Below, piece after piece: positions 45,242 through 57,267 of a stretch of 64,000 bases of DNA. The notes below the pieces were generated by a model. It was not told the origin of the DNA, made no database searches, and was given only the letters and a program-made list of their open reading frames with translations. Numbering within the stretch: position 1 is the stretch's first letter; each line of letters starts with the position of its first letter. This DNA comes from Romanomermis culicivorax (taxonomy: Eukaryota > Nematoda > Enoplea > Mermithida > Mermithidae), in the NCBI GenBank assembly GCA_963922205.1, contig CAWUHX010000004.1, forward strand, positions 2,480,001 through 2,544,000, written 5' to 3'. Both the position numbers and the translations under genes were made by a program.

Positions 45242-45678
45242 GTATGCTGAATGTGAGGACCACTCTGATGAAAGTGAGTTTTTTAGTAAAAATGGACCAG
45301 TTTATAAGCATATAAATAATTCATTTGATTGTAAAATCCATGAATATGATATCAACATTTTTCAACAGAATATGAATATGCATTGAATTTTTTGTCTCCA
45401 AATAAGCATTAGAATTTTTAATATGAATGTGGAAAATGGTGCTCATTATTATATTGTTCTACATTTTATGTTAGGACTTAAAATTTTCTGGAAATGTTTA
45501 TATTGAAAATAAAGATGATGATAAATCGGCTGTAGCGCCAGTCCAACCATCAGATGGCTCACAATGGGCTAAAACTAAAATAGAACAAATGTTTCCACGA
45601 TTCTTAAGAGGAAAGGGCAGGGAACCTGAGATAAAAGTGGAAATAACAGACTTGATCTACACCACATTGAGCACATGA
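45242..45678 (+). CDS. possible exon pair of an unidentified gene
   Basis: A short stretch from ATG at about 45244 ends at a donor-like AAA/GTGAGT (about 45274). An acceptor-like TTTTATGTTAG precedes an open frame at about 45476-45678. The second frame encodes a charged peptide (SGNVYIENKDDDKSA..., then QMFPRFLRGKGREPE) ending in TGA. Phases are compatible, but no homologue is recognised. It lies between the two cationic-peptide loci and might belong to the 50121 copy. This is a weak call based on splice-like edges and composition only. Confidence 0.25.
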
Positions 45679-45949
45679 CATCATTGGCCATTTCCCTTCA
45701 GCAAAGTCAAAAATCCAGAAAATCACGCCAAAAATGAATGAATTGACATCTAAATCTGCAGATGCCTTCAACAAACTTTTTACCCGCCAGAGATATTGCC
45801 CAAAATGCCCTGATGCAAATGCATTATACAAAGTATTTAACCATTTTTATTTGGTTTGAATTACCCCAGGAAAGAACTGTGGGGGGAGCAATTCTGAAGC
45901 ATGATCAGTGCTTCAGTATGAGTATTCAGGCAACCGGTTCCCACTACTC

Positions 45950-46115
45950 AGGGCTTCAGTAAAAGTTAGGCTCCACCCGGGTGTTGAGGTAACCTCTTCC
46001 AGCTACTTGGTGCTTCAGTAAAAGTTAGGCTCCATCCAGGACTTGAACCCTGGGCCTTGTGGCTACCATCCCAATGCTCTAACCAGCTGAGCCAACCGAG
46101 CAGCAGGAAAGGCGA
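45950..46115 (-). repeat. tRNA-derived SINE
   Basis: On the minus strand, GGCTCAGCTGGTTAGAGCAT resembles a polymerase III A box and GGGTTCAAGTCC a B box, with about the right spacing for a tRNA. Pairing is imperfect and the flank repeats the phrase CAGTAAAAGTTAGGCTCCA, so this is a SINE, not a tRNA gene. Confidence 0.7.
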
Positions 46116-47094
46116 TCTCTTTTTTGCAACAATTTGTAGTTGAGGTGACTGCTTTGCCACTCTCAACAGGGGGGCCAACCAGTCAGAAGCAAAAATTAAC
46201 AAGGGGGAGCTAAATCAATGAGCACTATGGGCACTAGAGTCCAACCCAATATTTTGTGGTGAGAATGCTTTGATTTTAGGCAAACTATGTGGCATTAATA
46301 ATGCCACGAGAAACATCCTTGTCAGAAAAGTGAATGTTGTTCTGGGTATCAGGGCCCATGAGTTCACATAAGATACACCCCTATGACGTTCAGTAATTAT
46401 TTGCCTAAATAGATGCTGAGTTTTCAAGTTCGAGTTGCATGACAATGTCAGATGGACAAAAAAACTCTTCTTGCTATGTATATCTTTCAACCTATATTCT
46501 CCAGAGTCTGTATTAAAAGTTTGAGTTAAAAAGTCTTTACTGAATTTTGCCATGAACTCATTTAGTAAATGGACATTCTAGAGTGAAATTCCTGACTTTG
46601 AGTGAAAAACAAAATGTACTGCATTGATGACAAAAGGCTGCAAAAAAATTGTGAATATGTTCATTATTGTCATAATAACTTATTGTAGAACACCATGGAC
46701 AATTGATTTAACCCTCAGCTCACCCCCCTCCCATTGGGTCAAATTTATACACCCAATAAACACATTTTCACATACTTGTACTCTATTTTTCACACAAAAT
46801 TATTCACAAAATTGTGAAATTTTCCCTTTTCTGAATACCTAGTGCAATTTACTGTCCACGTTCACAAACTGTAGTTAGACGAGCATAGGGCAAAAAGATC
46901 GTCTAGAATTGCAAGAAATAATGTGCAGTCTAATCTGCACATGTGAAACCCAGCAGATTAAAGAAATGATCCCATTTTGAGCATCTCCAAAATTGCCTAA
47001 TTTCCGATTTTTTGCTGTCTGAAAACTGTATTCAAAATTTAACTATTTTCTCAGTGAATAACCAACCAATTTTTTTGCGGTTACTTGCATCACA
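46116..47094. other. intergenic, no gene seen
   Basis: Short open frames on both strands (46215-46553 minus, 46624-46842 plus) lack support. No repeat recognised. Confidence 0.4.
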
Positions 47095-47430
47095 TAGGAA
47101 AGTGTTGTTTGGTTCAGTAGGTTTATCTTCTATTGGTGGCCCGCTCATACAATGAAGTTGCTGAGGTATCTGTTACACTGGCTGATTAGCATAATTTATT
47201 CATATATACAATGACAGTAAAGAAAGGATGATAGGGAGATGAAGAGAGATGAATGAATAGTTGGCCAAAGGCTCAACTATTTATACACGAAAAAGACGCT
47301 CACATAAAACGTACATAGCTCATGGTGAACGAAAAACAACATAACAAAATAGTGGGCACAATTTGTATGCCTCACGAACTAAGTGCACGTGCACCAGCAT
47401 GATGTGCACATGCAAATACATCAGAAAGAG
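47095..47430 (-). repeat. LTR-like arm, inverted copy 1
   Basis: On the minus strand: TGATGTATTTGCATGTGC start, TATA box (GTGTATAAATAG), AATAAA signal (TGAATAAATTATG), end ...CCAGTGTAACA. About 100 bp of leader with GGGCCACC follows. Matches 48955-49285 in inverted orientation at high identity. Confidence 0.7.
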
Positions 47431-48075
47431 ATTCAGCTTTTGAAATAACTATAGAGGGTCGAGCTTCGTAGCTACATGTTATCAGACAAAATCAGCATCA
47501 GCTGCAAAATGACCAAGACAAACTTCTTTCAGCTGAAAAAATTTCGAAACTTTTGCATAAAATTGGGGAGTTTAGATACGACTCACTTCCCTTGCAGATG
47601 ATGGTTCAAACTGTCATTTTCAGACTCCCCATGATTCCAGCTATTCAGATAAGTTTGATATTTCATGTGCACATCACTTCCAAAGACTCATTTGCATAAA
47701 AAGTATTTACTTGTCATATATCCCTTGTAAATGCTGAATAATCCTACACTATTTTGCTGAATAAATGCTGGTCTATCAGCCTGAAGACATAATGGATGCA
47801 GGACTACACAGTTACAGCTCAAACTACAATAGTGTCTACGATTAAGATCCTTCTTGCTATCTCAACTAACAAATTCATTTCCAAGAGTTAAACAGGATAG
47901 GGGCATCATCCCACCAAAGTGCTGAGTACAGTGCTCTTTGGGGCAGGTGATGCACACTGAGCCTATGCCCAAGCAAAACTTCAGAGACAACATAAACATC
48001 TACTCACCCATCCACCTTTCACTTACAGGTATGAAGAGCTTGAAAAGTGCTGCAGTCAATTCTGGAGATGCAGCA

Positions 48076-48438
48076 GTCTATAACTAGGCATTAGGGATGA
48101 AGCACATAGCCCTCTTCCGATTGGTTGAAAATCGAGTCCCACCCCTTCACCCAAACACGTTATTTACTCCACAGTATGTGCGAATTATTGTTTTTAACTA
48201 ACAACTTCTTGGAAGAGCCTCAACAGCATTGCACCTTTGGGGTGCCGCTGCTGTACCCTAAGCCTAAGCCTAAGGGAAATTTTGAAGGAAAAATAAATGG
48301 AAAATTTTCAGTATTCCCATTCTAAAACACATATAATGCATTCTCGACATCTCAAAAATTTTAACCAATCAACAAGGGTGTGGCAATTTCGGCCAATCAA
48401 AAGAGGGCTACGCTCTAGTGCTTAGTCAATCTATAGAG
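48076..48438. repeat. MITE with about 40-bp TIRs
   Basis: Left TCTATAACTAGGCA...CATAGCCCTCTTCCGATTGG pairs with the complement of the right end, TCTATAGATTGACT...CGTAGCCCTCTTTTGATTGG. The interior is AT-rich and non-coding and holds a small AAGCCT tandem at about 48260. Target duplication not clear. Confidence 0.65.
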
Positions 48439-48954
48439 CAACTTTACAGTAAGACTCCTGTATGATAAATTAACAGGTAAACCCTGCTGATTTTTTTTGT
48501 GATGTCAGAATGTCATACAAGGCAATGTTCATGTGATGACTGATATTCCAACGTTTCCAGTTTTCTCATTTAATGTGTTTCGTTACATGATATGCAAGTA
48601 TACATTGTAAAACACTTTAAATGCACATGATTAATATATACTGTATATTAATACTGAGTCTCATGAGTTTCCGTCAATTTTTTGGCATCTAATTCTCGTC
48701 CCAATTCACCTCCATTTCTCATCACTGGCTTAATCAGGACACCTGGAAAATATTCAGACATTATCTTGAAAGTCCCATGGGTGATGCTCATAAGTGGGGT
48801 CCTGGCCATCTGCTGCAGGCTGGGAACCCACTCATGAATATTATTCAAAATTGGAGCCCCAAATGTCTCAGGCTGATTCTCATTATTTCTAATCCAGAGA
48901 GCACTCCAATATTATCCAGAAGAGCTCTAACAATACCTAATTGAAGCAAATGAA
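48439..48954. other. intergenic between the MITE and LTR-like arm
   Basis: A minus open frame 48648-48848 has ordinary composition but no family match or splice context. Nothing else seen. Confidence 0.35.
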
Positions 48955-49285
48955 GTGATGTGTTTGCACATGCACATCATGCTGGTGCATGTGCATATAG
49001 TTTTTGGGCATGCAAATTTTTCCCACATATTTTTGTGTGTTGTTTTTTGTTCTCATCATGGGCTATGTAAATTTTATGTGAGCATCTCTTTCATGTATAA
49101 ATAGTTTGGCCTTTGGCCAACTATTCATTCGTCTCTTTTCAACTTCCTACCATCCTTTATTCACCCTGCTTTGTATTTACGAATAAATTATGCAAACCAG
49201 CCAGTGTAACAGATACCTCAGCAACTACATTGTATTTGTGGGCCACCAGTAGACGATAAACCTACTGACCAACACAATACTAAGG
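48955..49285 (+). repeat. LTR-like arm, inverted copy 2
   Basis: Plus-strand copy of the 47095-47430 sequence, with the same TATA box (TGTATAAATAG), AATAAA and GTGTAACA end, and the same leader (GGGCCACCAGTAGACG). The two arms point outward. Begins with the palindromic GCACATGCACATCATGCTGG region. Confidence 0.7.
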
Positions 49286-50120
49286 CAGTGCTGAGCCAAG
49301 AGAGAACAATAATCCCCCTCACAAAGTTTTTATATTTGGGCACTCTTCCACAGCATTCAGGGCCATTTCCAAATACTTGTAAAAAGTGCAAAAAAGTGTG
49401 AATCATCTTAAAAAAGAATGCTAAATTTAATACAATGCCTGATCAGTAATTCTTTCTAAAAAACATGTATATTTTTACATTTTTTTGATGAGTGTTAATG
49501 CTGTCCTAGAGACGGTTAATGTTATCCATGAACCTCTAATATGTTAACAAGTTTTAAAATTAAGGTTCAACTTTCACTTGAATCAGTATTCCATTCATAA
49601 AAAAGATGCAAATTCTTTGCTGAACAGCAGTGGTTCACTGTGAATAAAGACAATTTATGTTATACTGATATGAATTCTCATGACAAAAAGGATAGATAGT
49701 TTATCAGGAAGAAAAATAAAGCTGCGAATTTCAAAGATTTACAAAGAAAAATGTATTGTCTAGTATATTGGCAAAGTGGTGTGGTGAATACCTTTCCATG
49801 AGCAGAACTTTTACCTTTTATGTTCAACCATGAGAATGGAGTTTCGGAAACCCTTCAAACAGACTCTTCATGCATTTTCAAATGATTCATGCAGCATTCA
49901 GAGTTTCGGCAGACACTTCCTAGCCATTGACAAAGGAAATCAATTGAAAAAATCTTGAGAAACAAGCGACTATCAAGGAGTTTGTATCATTGATTTAACA
50001 ATTCTTAAAGAGTCTTCCTCAATTTTGATTAAATGTTGGACTGCGACCTCACAGCATCAATCCTTTCAGGAAGAATTATAGTTTCATTGCCATTGATAAT
50101 ACTTTTGTTTAATGTCTAGG
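49286..50120. other. intergenic or intronic, no gene seen
   Basis: No supported feature. Any upstream exons belonging to the 50121 terminal exon would be expected here or further left. Confidence 0.35.
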
Positions 50121-50183
50121 GCTGCTCATCGTACAGAAGATATGCTCACACGACCTTTCCATAAGTCGAGAAACAGAGACTAA
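50121..50183 (+). pseudogene. paralogous copy of the cationic-peptide terminal exon
   Basis: 21 codons from GCTGCT to TAA, matching the 39924-39986 exon in length and pattern (AAHRTEDMLTRPFHKSRNRD versus AARGSKDMIVRPFRRTRYRD). The homology continues into the 3' flank (TTCTGATGGCTGTACATT versus TTTGATGACTGCACATT). The acceptor differs: TGTCTAG is followed by an extra G before GCT, so the phase would be shifted unless the upstream exon differs. No upstream exon has been found. It may be a relic or a diverged gene. Confidence 0.55.
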
Positions 50184-51051
50184 ATTCCATTCTGATGGCT
50201 GTACATTATTGTTAATCGTCAAAATATTGTGTCAAAGATTGTTGTGCCACTAAATAATTCAATTTGAATTGAAATTGTGTCGCCTTTTTTATGAGCAGCT
50301 CATAAATTCAAAAATGACACAAGTCAGTAGTATTATCAAAATGGTTCAAATGAGGATTTCAATCAATGATTTACACAAAAGAATTTAATGCCCAATTTAT
50401 TCCCCAGTTTTTTAGTCTTTTGTGACATTTTGACAAAAAAAAACCTGAAATTTCTACATATTACTTGTTTCAAGGTTCTATCTTCAGTGGTATTCCTTTA
50501 AAAATTAATAGATTGTTAATCAATGTAAAAATATGAATATACATTTGCCAAGTGGCCGATTCCTTCTTTATTATAAGCTCAACTGATCTCAAATTGTGTG
50601 CTAAACTTGCCTATGACATACATTATGTAAATCATCCGATAATTGCATTCCTAAATATGTTTGAATTTCCTCTTTAGAGTTTTTGGAATTTCGTTTTTCC
50701 AGAAAAACAACCTTTTCTAGAGTTGGATTCGTAGGTTTTGAAGTTATCAACCTTCTTCATGAAAATAAGAAAATCTGTTTTTTCTTCAAATAAATGGGTG
50801 GAAAATGTGAGCACTGTTATCTTTACCAATTTCTTGTCAAACATTGTGTCAAATAGGACTAGAAGTTAGGTGAAAACTCTCATTAACTCTTTAGAAATTT
50901 TTCAGCCAAAAATCGTTGCCTTGTGGAACCAATTTTAGTAGCTTTACTAATTTCACATAATTTTGTAATTTGTAAGTATTCATAGAAATCATAAACCAGC
51001 TACTTTATCTTGTCTGAAATTTTTATCTGTGGCCGGTTTCTCAATGCTCCT
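50184..51051. other. intergenic, no gene seen
   Basis: AT-rich, no supported features. Confidence 0.4.
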
Positions 51052-51215
51052 GAACTCAATTCGTCAGCAAACTTGACTGCTCAATGATGAAATCTCCAAA
51101 ATTCATTGATAAAATTTTATGGGGTTTCCAAAAGAAAATTTCATCCATGAGATTTTGCTGACAAAAAGTTCAGTTCGTTGACGAAATTTCCCATTTTTTT
51201 TTTTGATGAAAAGTG
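51052..51215. repeat. small palindromic repeat rich in ATTTCATCA, copy 1
   Basis: Starts TCAATTCGTCAGCAAACTTG and carries several TGATGAAAT/ATTTCATCA half-sites, with an inverted partner (GTTCGTTGACGAAATTT) at the right. A diverged relative lies at about 55013-55200 (TCAATTCGTCAACAAACCTA). Confidence 0.45.
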
Positions 51216-51867
51216 GCTTTGAATTTCTCAAAGCTTCCTAAATATTTTCCTGTTGAGATTTCTAGCTCATTGATGAAAAAAACTAGGCAGATGCGAACCT
51301 CTCTAACTGATAGATCAATACTCCTCCTCAGTTACATACTCATCTTGATTCATCAATTTTGTATTTTTTTGTATTCTATGTTCCAATGTTTCAATGTCTT
51401 TAGCCAGTTTTGTTCCTTTCTATGTATTTTTCATATAATTTTTTTCATCGTGTTTAATTTTTGTTTTTCCATCCTCTTTTTTCTTTTGAACATATTTTTA
51501 AAGCAGAACAGTAAGCCAAAATTAAAGCTTCAGTCTACACTGAAGGAAACGATTATGTTCCAAGAAGCTGTCTTATCCTATAGGCCTAAGCAAAGTGGTG
51601 GGTCATTGAGTTAAGTAAAATTGAGAATAATACTGAGGTGAGGAAATTATGAAGTGTGCACTTGGCATCGAATTAGTTTTTTAAAATACAAAAAAAAAGA
51701 TTTGCATTTCATTTTTACAATGGAATGATGCTTATCCTCTATGCTACTTCTTGTTGGAGGCAATGCAAAAGCTAGGCAAATAGACGACGAAACAAAAAAA
51801 ACATTTAGGGCCAGATGACAGAAGGATGAGTAAACTATTTGGCATATTATATTTTAATTTTTTGGTC
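51216..51867. other. intergenic, T-rich
   Basis: The plus open frame 51213-51614 is mainly a T-rich hydrophobic run. No support as a gene. Confidence 0.35.
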
Positions 51868-52205
51868 GGGGCTTTGAGAAATAGGGCAGGAGTGGGATTC
51901 CAGAACTTGTCCTTAATGCACGTATTTGCAACATCTAGGCTTACCCGATCAAAACACAAAATAAACTTACTAATACAAATGTTGATGGGCGAGGATACAA
52001 TCACTCCCTTGTGCTATGAGAAATACACTAAAAGGCTGGGCACACAGGGAGGCAGGCGAGAACACGAAACATATAATAATTCTAAGAATAACGATAACAA
52101 AGCAAGAGCCTAAATGCACATGTGCAGATATGCGCTACAGTAAGACATCTCTCAATGGTCCACGTCACTCACTCCACTTTGTACCTGCGTGCCTCTTTGG
52201 AGAAT
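51868..52205. repeat. unclassified dispersed repeat, direct copy 1
   Basis: Shares with 54412-54890, in order, AGGCAGGAGTGGGA, CTTAATGCACGTATTT, ATACAATCACTCCC, ATGCGCTACAGTA and CACTCCACTTTGTAC. It lacks about 130 bp present in copy 2. It could be a solo LTR or SINE/LINE fragment; no diagnostic ends seen. Confidence 0.75.
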
Positions 52206-52249
52206 AAAGACAAGGTGTGAATATACTACAAATCGGCAGAAATACACTA

Positions 52250-54405
52250 CAACAGGCAAATAGCACTATTCAGTGAATAAAATTGCTTATTCGGTGAATA
52301 GCTATTCGGCCGATAAATGAGCAAATAGACTATTCATTGAATAAATTTATCCGTATGGCAAAACAGTGAATAAGCATTGCATAGCTATACCATGAATAAA
52401 AAAAATATGCACGACATAAAGAAATGTTTCTGTTCAGGCAATTTTGTGGGAAAGTGTTTCTTTTCTTTCCTGTTGTACTCTGAACATTAATGTTTACTAC
52501 TGGCAAGAGTCTGCGTTTTTGGCTTTTGCTAGTGCTTAAATTTTTTTCTCAATTGACCAAGTGACCACAAAAAAGCTTATTATGAGTGATCAAACGAAAA
52601 AATTCATGATCAAGAGTTGAGTTTCACTTCAAATGAAATCAATTTTCTGCTTGAATATTTGTGTTAAGATTGATTAATACGATACAGAACAAAAAGACTG
52701 ATGATCAATCTACGAGCCCGAAAAGGGCGATTTCCGCTCCACCTTCCACTGCTGAATGCAAGATTGGCAATACAATGCAAGATTTGTATCACTGCGCGTC
52801 TTATGGAAACCCCTGAACTTGTTGCCCTGTTATGAGCTGACTTTAGTTTTGTTGGATTCAAATGTATTCATTGGAAAGTAAAATCTGGTTAACATACTTG
52901 AGTATATACTGACAGACTGTTGTGATGCTTGGTTTGATGCTGAAGAAGCACCTGGACAAACCATATCGGTTTATCTGATATCGATCAGCCCAAAAAATTG
53001 ATTGGCTGTCGAATCGTTTTGGTGGTTGACAAGCCAAACCAAGATTATGTAGATTTATCTTGTACAAAATAGACAGAATGCAGTCAACGTGTATTTTCAA
53101 GCTTATTTAAGAGACGACACACTAGGACATGCCAGTATATCTAGCGAACCTGGGAAAGCTGGGAGGACAGGGGAAAAATACGCTTGAAATCATAGCAAGT
53201 CAGAGAATCTGAAAAAGTGCATTCTGGTACGTCTTAGAAGGACAAAATCTCGAAATTTTTAGTGCATCACATTCATTGATTCTCTGGTTGATGGGTTTAT
53301 TCACTGATCCGCTTGTTCATTTCCTGATTGGGGAGTTTATTCTATGGTTGGATTGGATGTTATCAATGGTTGGTTGGTTGATTCCCTAGTTGCTTTTTTC
53401 GCTAATTTCCTGATTAGTGGGTTGATTTCCTGATTCAATTGTTGGTTGACTGGTTGATTGGTTGATAACATGGTTAGTGATTGGTTGATTAATTCCCTAA
53501 TCAGTTGGTTGTCTATCTGACTCTCTGGTTGGTTCATTGGTTTCCTGATTTTCTGGTTGGTTGATTCATCGATTTTCTAGTTGGTTATTTGGACCTCTGA
53601 TTTGTTGGTTTATTGATAACCTAAAGACCCTGCTATACTTCATCAGATAGTGTCGGTCTGCAGTCAGACAGAGCTGCTTTATGACACTGGGCGGCATCGG
53701 CCAACACCAGATCGCAATTTCGATCGAGTTGAAATCTTTCGTCCGACACTCAAGAAAATTCTTCAGTTTTCTCCATTTAAGGCCCCGCCATTCTTCGTCG
53801 GATTGATATATTTCCTAGTTGATTGATTACCTAGTGGTTGGTGATCTGTCTCTGAGTCCTCTATCTCGTTTTTGCTGTTAAAATCGGTTCAAAAATAAAA
53901 CATGATCTGGTGCTGAAAATTAAGTCATCTGGTAATATACTGGCCTCATCTGATATCGAGTTGCATCAAATTGAACATATTGTCCAGGTATGCTGTAAGA
54001 TCAACAAATCAATCAGCTCTCGTAAAATGCTTCTTTTGAACTGGTACCGTAAAAAGAATTCCTGATCATTCCAAATTTCAAAAGGATTCAAACTACGATT
54101 TAAAGGACGATTGATAATATCAAATTCTTCTTCTCCCATGTCAATAAAAAATCAAGAAAGTCTGGTTCGTCCATTTTTCATGAAAGAAAAATTTGAAAAG
54201 AAATTTTCTTGTGCTATTTTCCTTTTTATTTGTGCCAAGACCACATATAAAATCGATGAATAAAAAGATAGACTTTTACGCATAGAATAAGCTATGCAGC
54301 TGTCTGTCATACGGCTGTGACCATTTTATTCAGTGAGTATCTCAATTTTCTGGCCGCTATTCACTGAATAGCACTATTTAGCCTTCTGTCATCCTGTTAT
54401 ATTTG
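52250..54405. repeat. TIR-like element with CTATTCAGTGAATA ends
   Basis: The left end (AACAGGCAAATAGCACTATTCAG) and the complement of the right end (AACAGG...AAATAGTGCTATTCAG) share ATTCAGTGAATA half-sites, several of them within 150 bp of each end. The interior is non-coding. It fills nearly all the space between the two direct repeats at 51868-52205 and 54412-54890, so it may be one composite with them. Confidence 0.45.
53270..53625. repeat. degenerate GGTTGATT tandem array
   Basis: About 350 bp of imperfect repeats of GTTGGTTGATT and CCTGATT. Its complement translates as an N/Q/P-rich run, which explains the minus open frame at 53337-53537. Confidence 0.8.
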
Positions 54406-54411
54406 AAAAGT

Positions 54412-54890
54412 GGGGCTTGCTGGTTTAGGCAGGAGTGGGAGTCCAGGGTTCGTCCTTAATGCACGTATTTCCAACACCCAGACTTACCTGATTAAACTCA
54501 ATTAATGTACCTAAACCCGACACTAATTACCCAACCGATTAAGGAAGATTTATTTCCTTAACCAGTCGCCCAATTAAAATAAGAAAGAATAAAGGAGAAT
54601 TCTCTCCAATTTTTACCTGACACAAAATATAAACACTTAATAATACAAAACGAGGCAGGGGAGATAACAATCACTCCCTAGCCCTATGAGAAAAATATGA
54701 AGAAAAGGCTAGACGTGCTGGGAGGCGACGAGTATGCATAAAAATAAACCAGTGATAAGTATACAAGAAAAACAACAACACACCAGAGAGCGACCAAAGG
54801 CACACATACAGACATGCGCTACAGTATGACGACTGTCGATAGTCCGCATCGCTCACTCCACTTTGTACTTGCGGGCCTCTTATGAAAATC
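54412..54890. repeat. unclassified dispersed repeat, direct copy 2
   Basis: Longer copy of 51868-52205, with an extra segment around ATTAAGGAAGATTTATTTCC, which forms a small inverted repeat (GGAAATAAATCTTCC). Confidence 0.75.
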
Positions 54891-55012
54891 TACAAAGATT
54901 ATAAATGAATAAAAAAATCAGTGGAAACACATCCAGCCCTTAGACTACAGTGACCACTTCGACAAACCAGCGAAATTGAAAGTCTTTTTGTTGCTGGTGA
55001 TCACAATTATCA

Positions 55013-55200
55013 ATTCGTCAACAAACCTAAGTTCATGTTGAAAAAATTGATAAGATTTCATCAACCAATTGAAAATGGTTGGAAACCTTTGGGAAACCCA
55101 AAAAAATGACGTTCCCGAAATCTCACCAATGAATTGGAAAATTTCATTAACAAACTTTCTTTGCTGATGAAATTTTCATCAGCTTTTAGAAACTGTCCCC
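55013..55200. repeat. small palindromic repeat rich in ATTTCATCA, copy 2
   Basis: Diverged relative of 51052-51215, with GATGAAATTTTCATC near the right side, a perfect hairpin. Confidence 0.4.
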
Positions 55201-55575
55201 TTGATTCCAGATTCCCTTCATACAGGAACTTATCTAGAAATCATTGAAACACATGAACACTCTGAGCTTCATATTAATATCCATTGATTCTATCTTCCTT
55301 GGCTTCTGGGTATGGGAGATTAGGTTATATACCGCATGCTAGCTTAACGAATACTACAACGTTTCTCCCGCTTTTCTCCCTGCAGTAAACCTTCCCTAAA
55401 AGATTCAACTTCATATGAATGCTGAACAATCCTGTTCATCATTGTAAAATTTAAATAACCATTTGCCTTGTGTTTTTTGTTATCGCGTGGCCTTTTTGAC
55501 AAAGTTGGTCAGTCCGTTTTCCTCATCTTTTTATCCTGTATTGTTCCACCATATTTATAATCAGCATGTGGACAG

Positions 55576-57259
55576 TAGAGATGAAACGGGTACCCAGGTC
55601 GGGATCCAGAATCGCATTACCCGGAAGTTTTCAGGATACAGATCCGAATCTGAAAGAAGCATTTTCAATTACCCGGATCCCCATCCGGAAGAACCCATCT
55701 CAACTACCCGGATCCGGATAATTCCAAATGCAGTTTTGACATAACTGATACTAATTAAGTGGAAGTGTACTCTCTGACTATAAGTATATTTTGACACTAA
55801 GGTAACATTACGAGTTAAGGTAACAAACAATTATTTGATTGATTTAAAGTTGATTTTTGGTAAATTGTATTTCAAAAACAGAAGTTTTACAACAGTTTCA
55901 ACCATGGTTTTCTGTGCACTGAGCACAGTTTTGGAGCTCATGCGCAAATTTTTCATGATGTTTTGTGCACAGGGCAGAAGTCCATTTTCATATTATACAG
56001 GTTTTCAGTGCGCTTCGTATGTTGCTGTTTTAGCCGATTCTTTCACAACTTGAAATGTCTCACTTGATTGTTTAGTCTATGATTTTTGATATTTTAATCT
56101 ATGACCTTCATCTTGGTATTTGATCAAAATCAACATTTGAAGAATCTAATTTTTTGGTTGCTAGTTTGATTTTTGAGTTGCACTTGCATGCTGTCAATAT
56201 GTTTTTTACATTCTATTCTTGAATGCAAAAGGATTTAATGGACTGCAAATTAGACGGCTTATTCAGGAAATAACTACTGCCAGATCTCATTTTTCAGCCA
56301 TGTAACTTCAAAATCCATTGAAATTTGTGGCCCTTTGCCCTGGGAATTTTTTACCATTCTTGCTGTATGGACTGAATTTATCAAGCATGATTTGCTTCAA
56401 GCTGATTTTCTCGCTGGTTAGCTGATTGAAAGCATCATGTCATTGCTCAAGTCAGAAAATCATCCTAGTCTTAAAAATTGAACCTTAGCCATGGAATAAG
56501 TCTTGATGACATTCATTTAGAGTGCCATCAAGAGTATAGAGCTAGAGTATAACACCACATAACATTTTCTGGCATTTGGCGCCGGAATGAAGGATAAATT
56601 AAAGGCAGTCTATAGTTTTGTTTTTTTACTTTCACAGAGATGTCACGAGTGAAATTTCAAGGCGATTTAGGATCTTTTGCCTCAATTTGGTTCCAGTGAA
56701 ATCGGCTATTTTAAAGATGCATATGTTAGAGTAGTTTCCAGTCTCACAGCCTCTCACTCAGATGTCAGCGACAGTGAATCCATGTTATGATTTTTTTATG
56801 TAACATCACATGAATCCATGTTATGAAACATAACATCACATGAATCCATGTTATGAAACTGCAGATTTTTTTCTCAGTGTAGATTAGACTCGGTGGAAGA
56901 TGAAGTTTTTGTTCTATTCACTATTTAAGATTCCATTATGCACATTGCTACAGTAATTTATATTCCTAAATTTGTGTAGCTTTACACAGCAGATATAATG
57001 TATCTGATAAACACTTAAACAGATTCATTTAAAGACATGAATTGAAATGCCTGCATAATCACAGCAGCTGTATAATAGATTATTATTACCCGGATCCGGA
57101 TCCGGATCCATCGTAGTGGACCTGATTACCCGGATCCGGATCCCGATCCATGAAACTCATTTCCAATTACCCGGATCCAAAACGGGATGGAGGCAAGTTG
57201 ATTACCCGGATCGGATCTAGATCCCGAAGATTAAATATCTTGGATCCGTTTCATCTCTA
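55576..57259. repeat. hAT-like non-autonomous element, GGATCC-rich ends
   Basis: The left end TAGAGATGAAACGGGTACCC and the complement of the right end TAGAGATGAAACGGATCC are inverted repeats. The flanking 8-mers GTGGACAG (55568-55575) and GTGAGCAG (57260-57267) match at 6 of 8. Blocks of TTACCCGGATCCGGATCC fill both subterminal regions. The 1.3-kb interior has no transposase. Confidence 0.7.
56776..56866. repeat. short tandem repeat inside the hAT-like element
   Basis: ATCCATGTTATGA with ACATCACATGA, repeated about three times with a 35-40 bp period. Confidence 0.75.
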
Positions 57260-57267
57260 GTGAGCAG

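Noticed and set aside
46020..46105. tRNA gene on the minus strand
   Set aside because: Only the internal promoter boxes are convincing; stems are imperfect and flanking text is duplicated.
53337..53537. Asparagine/glutamine-rich protein
   Set aside because: It is the complement of a degenerate GGTTGATT tandem array.
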